From assembly GCA_012295275.1 (NCBI GenBank), contig CM022665.1, forward strand, positions 24,260,446 to 24,324,445: a DNA stretch of 64,000 nt. Direction: 5' to 3'. Made by a program: the position numbers and the translations under genes. Positions 1 through 13,213 of the stretch are shown here, piece after piece (position 1 is the stretch's first letter; each line of letters opens with the position of its first letter). The notes below the pieces were generated by a model. It was not told where the DNA came from. It searched no databases and saw only the letters and a program-made list of their open reading frames with translations. The DNA comes from Chrysomallon squamiferum (lineage: Eukaryota > Mollusca > Gastropoda > Neomphalida > Peltospiridae).

Positions 1-497
1 TGGTCAGCAAGTAATAGCCGATGTCATCTTCGTTGGACAGGGGGAGGTGTCTTAATTTTATTATCATATGCATGCTGGCTCCTTTACTCCTGCAGTGGTC
101 ATAAATGTCATCATGGATGGCGTGCACGTGTTGGTCAATAATCAACAACTGCAGATTGCTTGAAAGTTCTGCATCAGGTGGAGTAACAAGTCTTTGTTTT
201 TTGAAACATTTCTTTTGAAGTGACATTTCTTAACTAACAGGATTAGGCTTTTTCTAATCCAGAAGACATCCGGTTTTTTCACTTGTTATAAGTCTTCAGC
301 TGTTTGGTAATAAGTTATTAGCTACTTCTTTCAATCTGTCACATTTAAAACATCAGTCAGATGCAAGATGAGGAATTAAGATCCTGGATATTTTTTGTTT
401 TGGCTTTTTTTTTTTCTCATCAGTTCTGATAATAATCTGTTTGGAAATTCATCACCAACTTGTGGCCAGTTTACTTAGTTTTTTATTTTAATGTGGA

Positions 498-528
<31 letters not shown>

Positions 529-3500
529 GCTGCTAGACAGATGCAAGATTCCCACTGAATTAGAACAGGTTTCTATACTGTTGTGTGCAGAATGCTCAGT
601 TTTCTTCTCTCAGTTAGTGTGTTTAGTGCTGAGTTTCTCCATAAAGAAAATGTGAGAACAGAAAACAGTTTAAAAAAAAAACATTTGGGATAGTTTATAC
701 TAACACACTAAACAGAAGAAAAAGATGATCTTTCTTTTTTACCAAAAAGAAAACAATAGAGGAATGATTACATTGTTCTGACTTAGTAAAAAAAAAAAAA
801 GTGAAATTGTTTAGATAGGGCTTTTTTAATAACTATCAAGGAAAACAGAAGTATACTTTAAGGATAATATTTGGTAACTTAGAAAACAGAAAAGAAATGG
901 AGAACATTTACTGACAAAAAAAACCAGGAATATATTTCATACAGGAATTACTATAAGGTAATATATATATTATTTTTTAATTATCTCAGGTCTCAGTTTA
1001 TTTTATTATTAAACTTTTCTGTTAAATTGTTTGTTTATCCATTGACAGACTGTAATGTCTATAAAAATAATTACATGTATCTGTATTGTGAAAAATAACT
1101 TTTCATATATATATATATATATATATATATGAAAGATTTCTAAAGTATTTCTATGTATATCTGAGAACTTCTATAAATGACAATAAATGGATATATTTTA
1201 TAAGGATATTAAAATCCACAAATTAAACTTTGTTAAAGACATATATTTAATAAACACTTCATCATCTCTACAACACTTTTTAATCAATTTATAAACATGC
1301 AGTGCCAGAAAAGTGGCACAGTTCAATGGAAATGGAAGATTTTTATATTTTTAAAGAAACAGTTATTTAGAATCCACAGTGGGGATTTGAACTACAATAT
1401 TTTGTTTAGTAATTTGATAAATTTATGCTAGCTACCATTAATAAGGACGCTATATATCTGATACTGCTAGAATGTCTTTATATGCCAATATAATTTCATT
1501 ATTATATTTAAAATTTGTAAAACAGCTGAATAGAAACAATATGTGAAAACGTGTTAGTGCTAAAAAGAATAATACTCCTGTTATTAAATTACAGGAAATT
1601 CTATCACTGCTCTGTTGGAAGTTTGCTTGATGAAAGTAATTCAATTTTTATGTTGTTGCCAACTGACAGACAACCTCATTCTTTTGTGATTATTTGTGCC
1701 AATCACACCACAGTACATTATACATTTAGATTAGAACAATACAGCTAGCCACTGTAGGAATTATTTCATATAATACATGAGTGATTAATAAATGTGTCTG
1801 ATGAAGAATGAGGTATGTATAGTCTGTCCATACATGTGTATAAGGGATTGCTTTAAAGTTATAATAGTACTAATTGAGTATAGCTTCTCCTGCATTGTTT
1901 AAATAAACAATTACTTATCATGCTTAAAGTTAAAGAACTAATGATTTAATAATTTTCATCATATTTATAAACAAATATTTCTTTAGTTATATATTAATTT
2001 TTACCTTCTTTAATTTAATGATGTTTTGAGACATCAGTAATAATAACAACAAACATTTTTATATCTGTTATATTTTTCATTTTCTTAATCTTTTTCTTCT
2101 ATTTCTTCTTTTCATCTTCTTTTATTCTTTTATAAAATATTTTTATGTCAACAAAACATGTAAATTCAATAATTTACAACTCAGTGCATATTCAGACATC
2201 ATGTACAGCAAACTGAGTGATTACACACATTTATTAAATGACTAATAAATGATGTTTTTACTCAAGTATCCAATCAATAAGCTTCATGCCACTCATGTCT
2301 GTAAACCAAGTGTTTATTGGTTACAAAACAGCTGAACAAAACCAAAAAAAAAAATCCATCTGTAAACTTTTGTCTTCCAAATTTGAAAAAGTTACATTTT
2401 ATTTCACCATTGTTGGGATTTTTTTTTTTCTTTTTTTATGCCTTGGCACAGTTGGATGCCCTAGCCTAGCTAGATGGCCTGGCACACTTGGATGCCCTAT
2501 TGATGCAGTTTGCTTTAATTTGACCATCGAGCTGTTTTGTGCTGTTGTTGAATGGCCAAGATCCGACACGAGTTGGGCTTGAATACAGATCTCAGCATGG
2601 GACATCTCACCGATAATGCAGTCATTATAAATTGAAAGACATAACTGTTTCACACTTGACAAGATACGATGTGTGGCAGTCCTCCTATTCTCTCTTACAT
2701 GCAGTATGATTAAACACTGGACTGGAGTAACATGTCATTTCAGCTGGCACCAGCAGATTACACTGACAGTTCTATCCAACAGGTTTTTATATTTAACAAG
2801 TGGCAGTCTTCTGCTTATTCTTCATATTTTTTTCTTCTTCTTTCTTTTATGAAGTGTTTGAATAGAAGTGTCCTGATTGCCACTTAATGGTTTTCTCTGT
2901 CATTTCTGTCTCTGTGTATAGTGACAGTTGGTAAACTGGATAATGATTTCTTACTAATGCCTCTTTAGGTAATTTGGAGGAGTTTAGAGTTTTACTCAGA
3001 TGCTGTAGATCATTTGTACTTGTTGTATATTTCTTTAGTTATTAATAATATTTTTGTATTGATTTCCTAATATTTTTAAAGGCTTAGAAGGATTAAGTTT
3101 ACAGTTTTTAGGAAGATGATTAATTGTCAGTTATAACAGTTTCATTTTATTTTTTATATTAATGTTTAAAGTAGATATAAAAACTGTTTTTGTGAACAAA
3201 TAAAATCTATTGTAATTGTCAGGTTTGATTGATAAACAGAAAAGTAATATATTTAATTTTTTTATTAGTATAATTTTTTTATTTTTAATTAATTAATATA
3301 CTTTGTTGATGGATGTACTTGTTTTAAATGTCAAATTTTCGAACTAAATGTACAACACCTATACAATGATATGTTATAATGTACAAGGGAATCATTAACC
3401 CTCTATCGTTGCCATTATTACTAAACACAAATGTTACACCACTACATTAACCTGAATAATATATAAAATAGTTGTAGGTGATGAAGCACTTGGTATTTTG

Positions 3501-3599
3501 TGATCTTTAACCATTTTTTTTTTTTTTTTTTTGCTTAGCCAAGCTTGGTAATTGCTCTAGTGATGGCATTTTTCATTTATTTATTTATTTATTCTGATT

Positions 3600-3952
3600 C
3601 TTACTTTCTTTCTCTCTCCTGTCTCTCTCTCTTCATGCCTCTTGTCATTCTTTCCTTGTTTTCTTTCTTTGTCTCTCTATCTCCTTATCTTTTTCTGTCA
3701 GCCTCACTATCATTCTGTCTTCATTTTTTCCCTTTTTATCTTTATTTCTTTCACTTTCTGATTGTTTTCTCTTACTTATTCTGATATTGTTTTTTCTTCT
3801 TCCACTTTTCTGTTTCTCCCCTTTTCTTTCTCCTTTCTATTTCACTTTCTCTTTTTCTCTCTCTTACAATAACTACTTCAGTCTTTCATCAGTAACTAAA
3901 GTTTTCTCTCTATATGCAATAATTTACTCTCTCTCTCTTTATCTCTCTCTCT

Positions 3953-4002
<50 letters not shown>

Positions 4003-4080
4003 GACTTGAAATCTCTCAATCTCTATCTCACTCTCTCTGTGTTTCTCTCTCATCTTATCTCAGTCTTTCCTTAATAACCA
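3600..4080. repeat. CT-rich microsatellite region
   Basis: The stretch is nearly pure pyrimidine on the + strand, with CTTT/CTCT runs and an uninterrupted CT array at about 3955-3995 followed by CACACA. Apparent Leu/Ser/Phe-rich open frames here are translations of the repeat. Confidence 0.9.
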
Positions 4081-4551
4081 ATTTTTCTGTCTCTGTGTAC
4101 CATTATTTAATCTCACTGTGCCTATGACTGTCTGTTATGTGATGTCTGCCAGTAGTTATCTGGTACTTGCTAAATGCCTTGATCTGCCACAGTTCCAGTA
4201 TTGCATTGTGTTGTGTTTAGCACCTGTGTTAAGTGGTTTCTATCTGACTGTTAACTGCAGAAATTACACTCTGAAGACTGCATGTTGAATTTGACAGCTT
4301 TATGGTTTCAGATGTATTGTGTAAGAATAATACAGTTTATTTTGGTAGAAAACAGAAGAAAAAAATTCTCATATCACTCAGTTGACTAACAATCCCAGGA
4401 AAGTAGTGGTTGATTTTATTTGTTTGGAAACAGTTATTTGGAAAATAGGATCAGCTGGATTATCTGAAGACTGATTTAATCCTATTGCAATACTTTTTTT
4501 TTATTTTTATTGTTATTGTTAATATTTTATTATTGTTTTTATTGTTGTTAT

Positions 4552-4552
4552 A

Positions 4553-4613
<61 letters not shown>
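4552..4613. repeat. ATT trinucleotide array
   Basis: About 20 uninterrupted ATT units lie roughly 90 bases upstream of the exon A acceptor. Its length may vary between individuals. Confidence 0.95.
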
Positions 4614-4615
<2 letters not shown>

Positions 4616-4704
4616 TTATTTATTTTATTGCTGTCCGAATTTCAACCTCATTATGGTAAATTATAAATTTATTTTAAAAATGTATTTATATTTTATATTT
4701 ACAG

Positions 4705-5048
4705 ATGATAGTGAACCGGTCAGGAGGACAGGACAAAATGGTCAATTTGGACACAAAGTCTACTACTGAGATGAATGGTCATGTAAATGGTCACTTAAAT
4801 GGCCATGCAGTAAGTCATGTAAATGGTCATCTGACCAGTTACTCACACCGACAAGGAATGGCTCAAGCACTCCATCACACATCAAACCCCCACTGGCACC
4901 AGTCCCCAGTACAGCACTTACAGCAGACTGTGCCTCTCAGTCCAGGATCCCCACCACCTCATTATGCTCACAGCAGGATATCATCCATGTCCTCCAGTCC
5001 TGGGTCACCCCCACCAAACCCTTCTGCTGCAGTGTCATTCTTTGCAAG
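4705..5048 (+). CDS. KIF26: KIF26-like kinesin, coding exon A (pre-motor region)
   Basis: This internal or alternative first exon encodes 114 codons plus two bases of the next. It is flanked by an acceptor (tttacag, ending 4704) and a strong donor (GCAAG|gtaagt, intron from 5049). It opens with ATG, but that ATG abuts the acceptor, so translation may start upstream outside the window. The product is low in complexity: NGH/SH repeats at residues 23-43, a His/Gln-rich stretch, and two copies of SPGSPPP at residues 79-85 and 98-104. It ends in SAAVSFFAR, which runs into AAQKL across the splice; this fits the conserved segment just before the motor in KIF26A/B. The family is an atypical kinesin that binds microtubules with little or no ATPase motility and acts in cell migration, axon guidance and signalling (established for vertebrate KIF26A/B and worm VAB-8). 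The identification rests on the three joined exons. Confidence 0.85.
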
Positions 5049-5579
5049 GTAAGTCACTTTAATCATTTGGTTGTCGGTGCACTTTAATAACTATGGTATG
5101 AGATCTCCAAATTTTTATTTATTTATTGCTTAATATATATATATATATAATATAAGAATTATATACATGTTTAACTAGAATCATTAATCTAATATCCATG
5201 GTAAGTCTAAAAGGCTTCAGAGAGGCTGAATTGTCTGTCTAATTTCACTGGATAATTTGCTAGACAGAAACCCAATTTTTTTCTTTAAAAAAAAAGAAAA
5301 GAAAATTAATTGTTATTTTGAGGTATTTAAAGTACTTCTTCTAGAGACATTTGTTGCAAATAACTTAAAAGGCAGACACAAGGAACACTTAATTGACAAG
5401 GAGTGACAGTAAATCTTTTTAGTTCACCAAAAAAGTAACAAACATTTCGTCAGTCTGCATCTTCTGTATTTCACAACTGCCTATGGTGGTAATGAAATAA
5501 AATGGATCATCAAAGATTGAAAAAATATTTCTTTTTTTCTTTTCCCCTCTGAATCTTGAAAATGAACAGTCCTTTATTT

Positions 5580-6000
5580 TACAACTCTTGGACATAAACA
5601 GAGGCAAATGGCTGGACAGACGAAAGCCACATGCCCTGCTTCAAAGTGTTCTGCCTTGATCAATGCCTGTCGTCCCCGACAAAATTTACTCAACAGCTCA
5701 ATTGATGCAATGATTGCCCATAAAACATCAGCACCAAATTTCCCATAATTAATAAGTGTTGGGTCTGAGTCACAAGAGGTTGTCTTCAAGAGGTGTAGTG
5801 ATAAATACTACCTCAAAACCAGCCAGTTGCAAGTTTTCTCTAGTGCGTATGGCAAATATTTACGAGAAATGCTGTGACAGTCAGGGCCCATATTATGAAA
5901 AGGGGGATAATAGTGGAAATCCTCTTCATGTTTGTTTAGCAGATGTGTTTCATGCTGTGTCTGTATTTGGGTTCCATATGAATGTGTAAATGATTCATTA
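5580..6000. promoter_or_regulatory. Higher-complexity intronic island, candidate cis-element
   Basis: This block is clearly less AT-rich and less repetitive than its surroundings. It contains short motifs typical of developmental enhancers, such as ttgatgcaatgattgcccat (C/EBP- and PBX/HOX-like) and cttcaaag (TCF-like). Open frames on both strands (71 and 77 codons) overlap here, as expected when stop-rich AT sequence is locally absent, and neither resembles a protein family. It could be a conserved noncoding element or a decayed insertion; only cross-species alignment would tell. Confidence 0.3.
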
Positions 6001-6119
6001 ATTGATGGAAAATGAAATAAAAAATGGGGTGAAAATGTCAGATGGTGGGTCTAATTAAAAAAGATGAAGAAAGATTAACATTCTGATAGTTTTAAGAATG
6101 TGTAGTTTCAAATGATGTT

Positions 6120-6124
<5 letters not shown>

Positions 6125-6159
<35 letters not shown>
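6125..6159. repeat. Poly-T run of about 35
   Basis: An uninterrupted T homopolymer on the sense strand, one of ten runs of at least 20 T in the window. It could be the tail of an antisense retroelement, but no element body is recognisable beside it. Confidence 0.95.
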
Positions 6160-6160
<1 letters not shown>

Positions 6161-8064
6161 TATTTAATATAAAATAAAGTTTGTTGGTTTTGTATTGTTT
6201 TTATTTTATTTTTCAATTTTCAATTTTTTCCCCTATTTTCGTGTAGAGCTAAAGAATTCAGCATGTAGTTTTTATAACATCATACTGTCTGAAATGGAAA
6301 ATGTTAGGCAGAAATGAAAATGGTAATAAAACAAATTGTTTTAAACTAAAAATATATCATTAGTAAAAGAAGAGATTCATATATACATATTTTTTATGTT
6401 TTCTTTCTTTTTCTTTTTATTAATATTTTTCTTCTTCTTATATTTATTATTATTTTTTATGTATTTTTATTTTTTTTTATTTTTTTATAAGTCAGTGAAA
6501 TTAATTTATTCACTGGTCATAAAAAGTTTTTTTCACCAGATATATTTTGAAAGTTGGTATTTCATCCTAGCCTGGACATACAAATAATGCTTTGGTTTAG
6601 AACCTCAATAAAAATAATCCACATTATTAAATACTTTGTATTTGACTTCCAACTGTTTAGCTTATTGTGTTTACAGCAGTAGTGAACACATTTAGTTACT
6701 GAGTATAAAAAAACATTTGTATTGTCATTTTTATTATTTCCTTTTCAAAATGCCAGATTTATGAGATCCTCTTTACTGTTAATTCAGGTTTTGCATTTTG
6801 GTTGTCCTGATATGCTTCCTTTTAATTATGTGGGATTTTCTTTCTCTTTATGGATGGAGGAATTTTTAAATTTTCTTTTCAAAACTTGTAAAGATTTTTT
6901 TAAGTTATAAATAAATTATTTTGTATTACTATTTGTCTTTTTAAAATGCATATATCTCCACATTAAACAGTTACAAAGAGATTTTTCTCCATTTAAATCT
7001 TTCTTTTCTAACCAAAAATCTACAAATCCACACAATTATAAATGATGCTGATGTCTATTGTATTTTTTCAGTGCACAGTAATAACTGCTAAAAGCAGACA
7101 GATGTAAAGAAAACAATTGATCATTTAAAATTGATTTTTCAAAATATAAAACAATAGTGTACTTTTTGTTTTCCTTTTGTACTTTCATGTTTTTTTTTTT
7201 TTTTCAAAATTATTTGTATTTTCTCTTACAAATTAAAACCAGAAGAAAAGTTATTTTATTCTGTTGTAGGAATTTTGAATTCATGTTTATTTAATTGATT
7301 GTCTCAAAGTAAAATGATTGACTGTTTGACTCAGAAACTCCTGAGAACCAAGCCTGACTGATTGTAAAATCAATTCCAAAGTTAAAGTCTTTCAACCAAG
7401 TCAACTCAACAGAAAAAATCTCTGGCATTTTAATGAAGCCAGCCATGCTCCCAAATTTCAAATCCATTCTCCTTTTCAAATGAAACACCTTGACAACCAC
7501 AGGTAGTGAGTAGGAAATTGATTTTTCTCAGGTAATTTCAAAATGGTTATCACGGGGATATAAAATGTGGATTTGCATCAAATAAAACTTAATTTTATGC
7601 TTCAGATATTGTGGAGAGCAAAGGGTTTTATAGTGTCTGTCAATGAAAGCTATCAAATCAAAGTCATTATTCTTCTTTTTGTTTGTTTTCCTTAGTCTTA
7701 TTTTCTCGTTATGATACGCTGGAAAAATAAAGCATTAATACCTTTATCCCTGCTTGCTTTCACATAACAAGTCATAAAAATCATTTTTAATACTGCTATT
7801 AACTGTAATATATGAGACTATTTGGATGACAAAATATGAGTTGTCCATGAGAACAATAAACACACTGATTATTTTAACATGTGGTTAATGGTTATCAGTG
7901 AGTGACTAATGATTTCATTTAGGCATTTGTCAGTCATGAAATCTTTTGACTGTTGACTGCTTCAATTAAACAGGTGTTTAATGGATGAGATTACTGAGAG
8001 AATAATAAAGACTAAATATTCTGCCTCTTGGTAACGACTTCAACTTGAAAGCCTATACACTGTG

Positions 8065-8224
8065 CTGTTATATTAACTTCTATAATTTATTTATTTACAA
8101 AACATTTGTTGGCCACTATAATTCATTCATTTGCAGAGTACATATTAACTTGTATAATTAATTTATTTGCAAAGTGTATATTAACTTCGGTAATTAATTT
8201 ATTTACTTTCTGTAATGAATTATT

Positions 8225-8230
<6 letters not shown>
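8065..8230. repeat. Diverged tandem array, unit about 37 bp
   Basis: The phrase atattaacttntataattaatttattt recurs at about 8070, 8141 and 8179, with a more decayed copy near 8115. It runs into an ATT-rich stretch at 8220-8256. Confidence 0.7.
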
Positions 8231-8255
<25 letters not shown>

Positions 8256-8869
8256 AAAGAAAATATCAATAAAATAAGAAATGAATAATAAGAACAACAA
8301 TAATAACATTAATTATTGTTGTTCCACAATCATTCTGATTTGAAATAATATCCATTTAATAAATAAATAAATAAATTTAATAATAATAATAAATAATTAA
8401 ATAAATTTAAAAACAATAACAAAATAAATAAAGGAAACTTTTTTTTATATTATATTGGCCCATTATGTAAAATATTTGTCTTAAAATAATGAGATATCTC
8501 TTATTTTGTTAACAGTGGTTTGTTAAATAATTTTGTTATAAAAATGAACACTATGAAATATATACAAATTAATTAACTTGTACCCATATAACATAATACT
8601 GAATTAAACAAATTATGAATATCTTAACACTGTCAATTATGTAACAAGTTGCAAAACAACAAAATTATCTAAAATGAAACTTGTTGCCACTCTACTCTCA
8701 ATACACATCACCAATTATTTTTATTAAAAACATTCCCACCAAAATAACAATAAATATCTTATTATTATCAAACCTATCCTTTCCTAGTATAAAACATTTT
8801 TATTATTTTTAAAATTCAAATTGTTTAACTTGAATTTAAAAAAAACAACAAAAAGCAAAACAAAGAAAA

Positions 8870-9070
8870 TGTTTTGGCCATTTCTGGAAGTGTCCATGCA
8901 CTTGAGGCTGTCAGCTTGCTTGATGAAGTCTGCAATAATAAACACACAGCACTTGTAATCCTAATTGAAGACTTGTGTCTTGATTGTCAAGTCAACATCC
9001 TGGCTTGTGGACATAGCTGCAGGATTCCCACACTTTATGTAAATGAAAAACACTTTGATTTCTAAGAGTT
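8870..9070. other. Higher-complexity intronic island
   Basis: A block of about 200 bp with mixed composition between AT-rich flanks, open in one + frame for 63 codons. I see no protein signature. Motifs such as gtaatcctaattga could be homeodomain sites. It is a weak candidate regulatory element. Confidence 0.25.
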
Positions 9071-9140
9071 GTGCATTTTTGTTTTTAATATTATATGAAA
9101 AATTATTTATGGAATGAGACCCTGTATGTTATCCTTTTTC

Positions 9141-9171
<31 letters not shown>

Positions 9172-9520
9172 TTTATTTTTATTTATTTATTTATTTATTT
9201 ATTATTATTATTATTTTTTATTTTTTATTTTTTGGATGACACTATATTGTCTATCTCTGTATATTTTTATCACTTTTAAAACTTGTAACATGTTTAACAC
9301 TTTTTACTAATTGTTCAAAAACCTGACCAGCACTGATTAAATGGGTAAATATGTTTAGAACATAAATTACTGTTTTAAAATTTTAACTAGATTTTAACGA
9401 ATATACTGAGACTGCTTTTAAAATGTTTCTTGTATAAAGTATTAAACAAAACATTCTCTTCAAAATTATATTTTCTGTATTCAGTTTCTTAAATTTTTTA
9501 TTTAACTCCTCATTCATTCA

Positions 9521-9780
9521 CATAAAAACACATCTGTGATTATTAATAAAATTTACACAGTTACCATAAATTATTCAAAACTATATATAACCAAATTTTA
9601 ACAACTTCCGCAGCAGTACATTATAGCAGTCAGGGACACATTATTTTATCCACAAAATCTCATCTGTGATTATTTTTAATAAACTTTCCACAATTTCTAT
9701 AAAATATTTAAAACCATTTATCACAGAATGTTAATAACATCACTGCTACCAGGCCAAGTGAGACACTATTTTACCCAGGT
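9521..9780. repeat. Two-copy tandem duplication, period 130 bp
   Basis: Both copies contain catctgtgattatt, at 9531 and 9661, followed by matching text (aataaanttnacac, then cannaatta/tttnaaaac, then a shared gacacattattttanccca-like end). The offset of the exact catctgtgat match is 130 bases. The copies have diverged substantially. Confidence 0.75.
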
Positions 9781-9834
9781 GACATTATTTACATGCTTTC
9801 TACTAATCCATTATGACATTAAATCTTTTGTGTG

Positions 9835-10080
9835 TGGCATCGCTCTTCGGGTGTATCTGTCCACCACCAGATGGCAGCATTCGTTTCTTTGTGTACTCTG
9901 ATTGGAAGAAGGGGATATTGGGATATTTCACAGCTTACCTGCTGATGCTGGGTTCCCAGGGGTGATTAGCTGCTTGATTTATCACCTGGCCTGTCTGTTT
10001 GTTCTTTAATGAAATCACCTGTTAATTACATGAGACACTCTCTCTGTTATCTCGGACACCAGTGTGTTAGTCTGATTTAT
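9835..10080. promoter_or_regulatory. Complex island containing a CTCF-like motif
   Basis: This moderately GC-rich block between AT-rich arrays includes the CTCF-like core at 9864-9877 and the stretch cacctggcctgtctgtttg. No open frame of note is present. It is a candidate enhancer or insulator. Confidence 0.35.
9864..9877 (+). promoter_or_regulatory. CTCF-like core motif
   Basis: The sequence CCACCAGATGGCAG matches the bilaterian CTCF core CCASYAGRKGGCRS at all 14 positions. Binding is not shown; a single match of this quality is uncommon in AT-rich sequence. Confidence 0.5.
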
Positions 10081-10221
10081 TCTGTTTGTTCATTATCATG
10101 ATGTTTTCTTTCTATTTCTTGTTGGCTTCTCTCTATTTCTTGCTCCATCTCACTATGACTCAGTCTTTGTTACTAAACATCTCTACCTTTCACAGACTCC
10201 ATCTTCTTCTCTTGCTCTTTA

Positions 10222-10313
<92 letters not shown>
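10222..10313. repeat. Compound TGTC/CT microsatellite
   Basis: About seven TGTC units are followed by about 32 CT units. The open frames reported from both strands here (Leu/Ser-rich or Arg/Glu-rich) are repeat translations. Confidence 0.97.
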
Positions 10314-10316
<3 letters not shown>

Positions 10317-12529
10317 CTGATAGCAAATACAATTAAAGTCTATATTACAGCTATTATTCTTTTCATGGCCATGTTTAACTTCTATCATTATGGCATTTCC
10401 AAATTAACAATCAGTTTACACAGCATTTGTGGTGTGTTTAGTTTTCAACTGCACAGCAACTTGTATGCACAACAATAGCATAACCACTGCTTCCTCAAAA
10501 TACACTGCCATTGTCACACATTGATGAAAGGTGAAACGGGCTGACGTTTAGGACCAGAGTGCTTATTGATTTACTGTATTTGCTTTTTAGCTTGTTCTGA
10601 CAATATCTTTTTTTTTTTCTTTTTTCTTTTTGAAATCTATAACTAGCTAAGATCAAGTAAGATAATAATAAAAATATTCCCACAAAATTCAAATTAATTC
10701 AACTGAATTCCCATTGGTGGAAACAAAAACAACAAATTGCACATGGCCGCTTAATGAGAAGGGCTGACTGTCCATTAACTATGGTAAATATATCCTCTCA
10801 GGTGGATGTTGTTTGGTGTGGATGATGGGCACGTGTATGAACATTTTCTCGATTTTGTGTGACCATGTCCCAATTTAAATCCAATAATTGCACAGATGCT
10901 GATTGGTAAATAATGCTAGTTGTGTAGAAAAAAGCATCTGCAGAGTCAGGTAACATTGTTGTTAAAATTCTCAAAACTGTATGGTTTAAGTTTACATAAT
11001 TGTCCAGTTTATCTTTCAGATGTATTTTTGCCTCCCATTAAAAGATTATGTTCAGTAATAACAGATAACAAAATTCAGAAGAAGAAATAAACAATTTGAC
11101 TGTTACAGTTTTAAAAACAAAAATATTTTTGTTTAAAATAATTTTTTTAATGAAAATGCATGAGATTTGTCCAAAATATAATCTAAACAACTTTTTTTAT
11201 AGTCACAGAGATTTTCTTTATTATTTTTTTGTTTATTTTCCTTTATAATGAAATTATTTTTAAAAAATGGCTGATTTAATTCAGAAGTAAAAGACAGTTT
11301 TATAAATAATTTTTAAAGCCAAGAAAGTCAAAAGTTTTATAATACAAATAGGATCTGGTGTCATAAAAAGAAAAGAATATATATATATATATCTGCATGT
11401 GTGTGTTATTTTAAACTAAACTGAGCTTTGTATTATTATTATTATTATTAGAAGTAATAGCAGTAGTAAAAACATTTAAACATGATTACTGATCAAAATA
11501 ATAGCTCTGTATCTGTGCTGTTACTGCTTTTAACAACTGGTTCTCCAACTTCAGTTCAAGGGAGCTAACTCTGTTAATCATACTTTTTTTATTGAAAACA
11601 TTTAGTGTGACATTATTGAACAGAAATACATCTAAATGAAGTAAAAGTCATTTGAATTCACACTATTTAATGGCTTTAATTTTAAACTTTAATTTTACTT
11701 CTCCTTTTTTTTTTCTCTATCATCTTCCATCCAACACTTTTGAAATAGTTCTTTGAAGAATATGAAGCCAGATATAATAATCTTCCAATATTTTCAAGAA
11801 TTCTGCTAAAGATGATATCTGAAAACAAATTCACAAAAAACTTAAATCAAATTGGAAATCTTTTTTCATAATCTGCCTGATTTAGATGGGTTAAGTATAA
11901 ATATTATATGTTTCCTAAAAATCTTCATCATTAAATATTATATAAAAGTTTTTCTGTGACTTTTTCCTTTAATACATTTTGTAACAGGATACTCTCCATA
12001 CTCCATCTGATTCTAATCAACTTTTATCAGTGGACATAACTTTACTCCTGTTTCTTTCATTGCTAACATCCATCAGCTGATTATTATTGAGGTTTTTTCC
12101 TAATAAAAGTATAGAAAATGGCAGTAAAAGCTGTACAATCTATACTTTTGGCTTCCTCAATCTATATTTTAATTTGATTGCTTTGGTAATACTATTTTCC
12201 CTTTTTTACTTTTATAGCAGTTTTGCATGAAAGATTTTATCTTAATACCTAAAATAAAAAAATGAACAAGAAATATGCAAACTGGGGGATTTTATCATCA
12301 CAGCATTTTATGGCTTCATTTGGAATAATTGTTCCGATTAACATTTTATGACAAGTCCACAAGTCACTCTCTTGTTTACAGCTTTGAACTGGTACAAGCC
12401 GAGCAGATATAAAAACTGTTGCTGGAAATTAGTTCTGTGAATAAAAACAGCTAAATTGCAGCAATTAATAGACGTAAGAAACATTCATCTTGATTCTGTG
12501 TGATGCAATTTGTTGATGGTGTTAACAAG

Positions 12530-12850
12530 ATGACATCTCTTGGCACACTATGTTGATCCCTGCAAGTCCCGGCTACCATCTATAAACTGTAGCTGTTTGC
12601 TTTGATGTACCTTGTAATGACTGCCTGTTTATTATGCTCTAGACATGCTGAACAAGGCTGAAACAGGCTCAAGTCTTAATGCTTCTCAATTGTTGCTACA
12701 GTCTCTACTGATAAGGGACCTATTTAATGTAATTGTATGTGATAAGATGGAACATGTTTTGCATATTGGCTCTGTTTTCCCCAGTGTGGCTGCCAGTTAG
12801 CATTCCCTGGCCAGAATGTGGACTGCATGGGGACTTGATTATATGATTAG
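12530..12850. other. Higher-complexity intronic island
   Basis: About 320 bp of mixed composition with no simple repeats and no long open frame (for example ccctgcaagtcccggctacc and ttccctggccagaatgtgg). It is a candidate conserved noncoding element on composition alone. Confidence 0.25.
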
Positions 12851-13213
12851 TCTGTTGTTTTGGGTTGTAATATATATTTTTTTAATGACATTAATAAAGT
12901 GAAAACCGTATTTATGTTTTTATTTTATTACGTTTCTAACTTTGCTTTTGACATTTTTGTGTATCTTCTTTCTATATGTATTATTAGATTTGTTTGTGAA
13001 GAAATTTGATCAGACTATTTTAAATGTGGTTTTCTAATTTTTCATTTAAATATTGTGTCTTCTTTCATTATATTCAAACTTTAATACTTTAATTCAATAT
13101 AATTTGTTTTTTATTTGCTTAATAATTCACTGGCAATTCATATACAGACTTCATATGGTTATCTGACTCCTATTATTTATACATTTCTGTTTTGTGTCCA
13201 GAAATTAAATATT

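Larger units (their letters stand above)
1..4704 (+). other. KIF26: 3' part of an upstream KIF26 intron
   Basis: I read this as intron because exon A begins directly after an acceptor (tttacag) at 4698-4704 and no KIF26-like coding segment is visible upstream. It holds a T run at 498-523, an AT array at 1105-1130, a CT-rich stretch at 3600-4080 with a pure CT core near 3955-3995, and an ATT array at about 4552-4613. Two higher-complexity patches, 60-240 (with a CACGTG E-box at 125-130) and 4090-4330, contain no recognisable coding sequence. Short open frames here fall in CT-rich or AT-rich sequence and are not credible genes. It could also hold the 5' end of an alternative first exon, which I cannot see. 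Confidence 0.6.

Noticed and set aside
60-240. Balanced patch with ctcctgcag acceptor-like string, considered as an upstream KIF26 exon
   Set aside because: All frames after the possible acceptor meet stops quickly and none resembles the KIF26 N-terminal region.
1302-1319. Small hairpin gtgcca-gaaaag-tggcac
   Set aside because: The stem is only 6 bp and there is no extended pairing, so it is not a microRNA-like precursor.
1375-1450. Possible minus-strand B box (agttcaaatcc) near 1383-1393
   Set aside because: No A-box-like segment at the right distance.
10173-10478. Leu/Ser-rich and Arg/Glu-rich frames on both strands
   Set aside because: They are translations of a CT microsatellite, as are the similar frames at 21127-21491, 24061-24347, 50823-51092 and 58283-58567.
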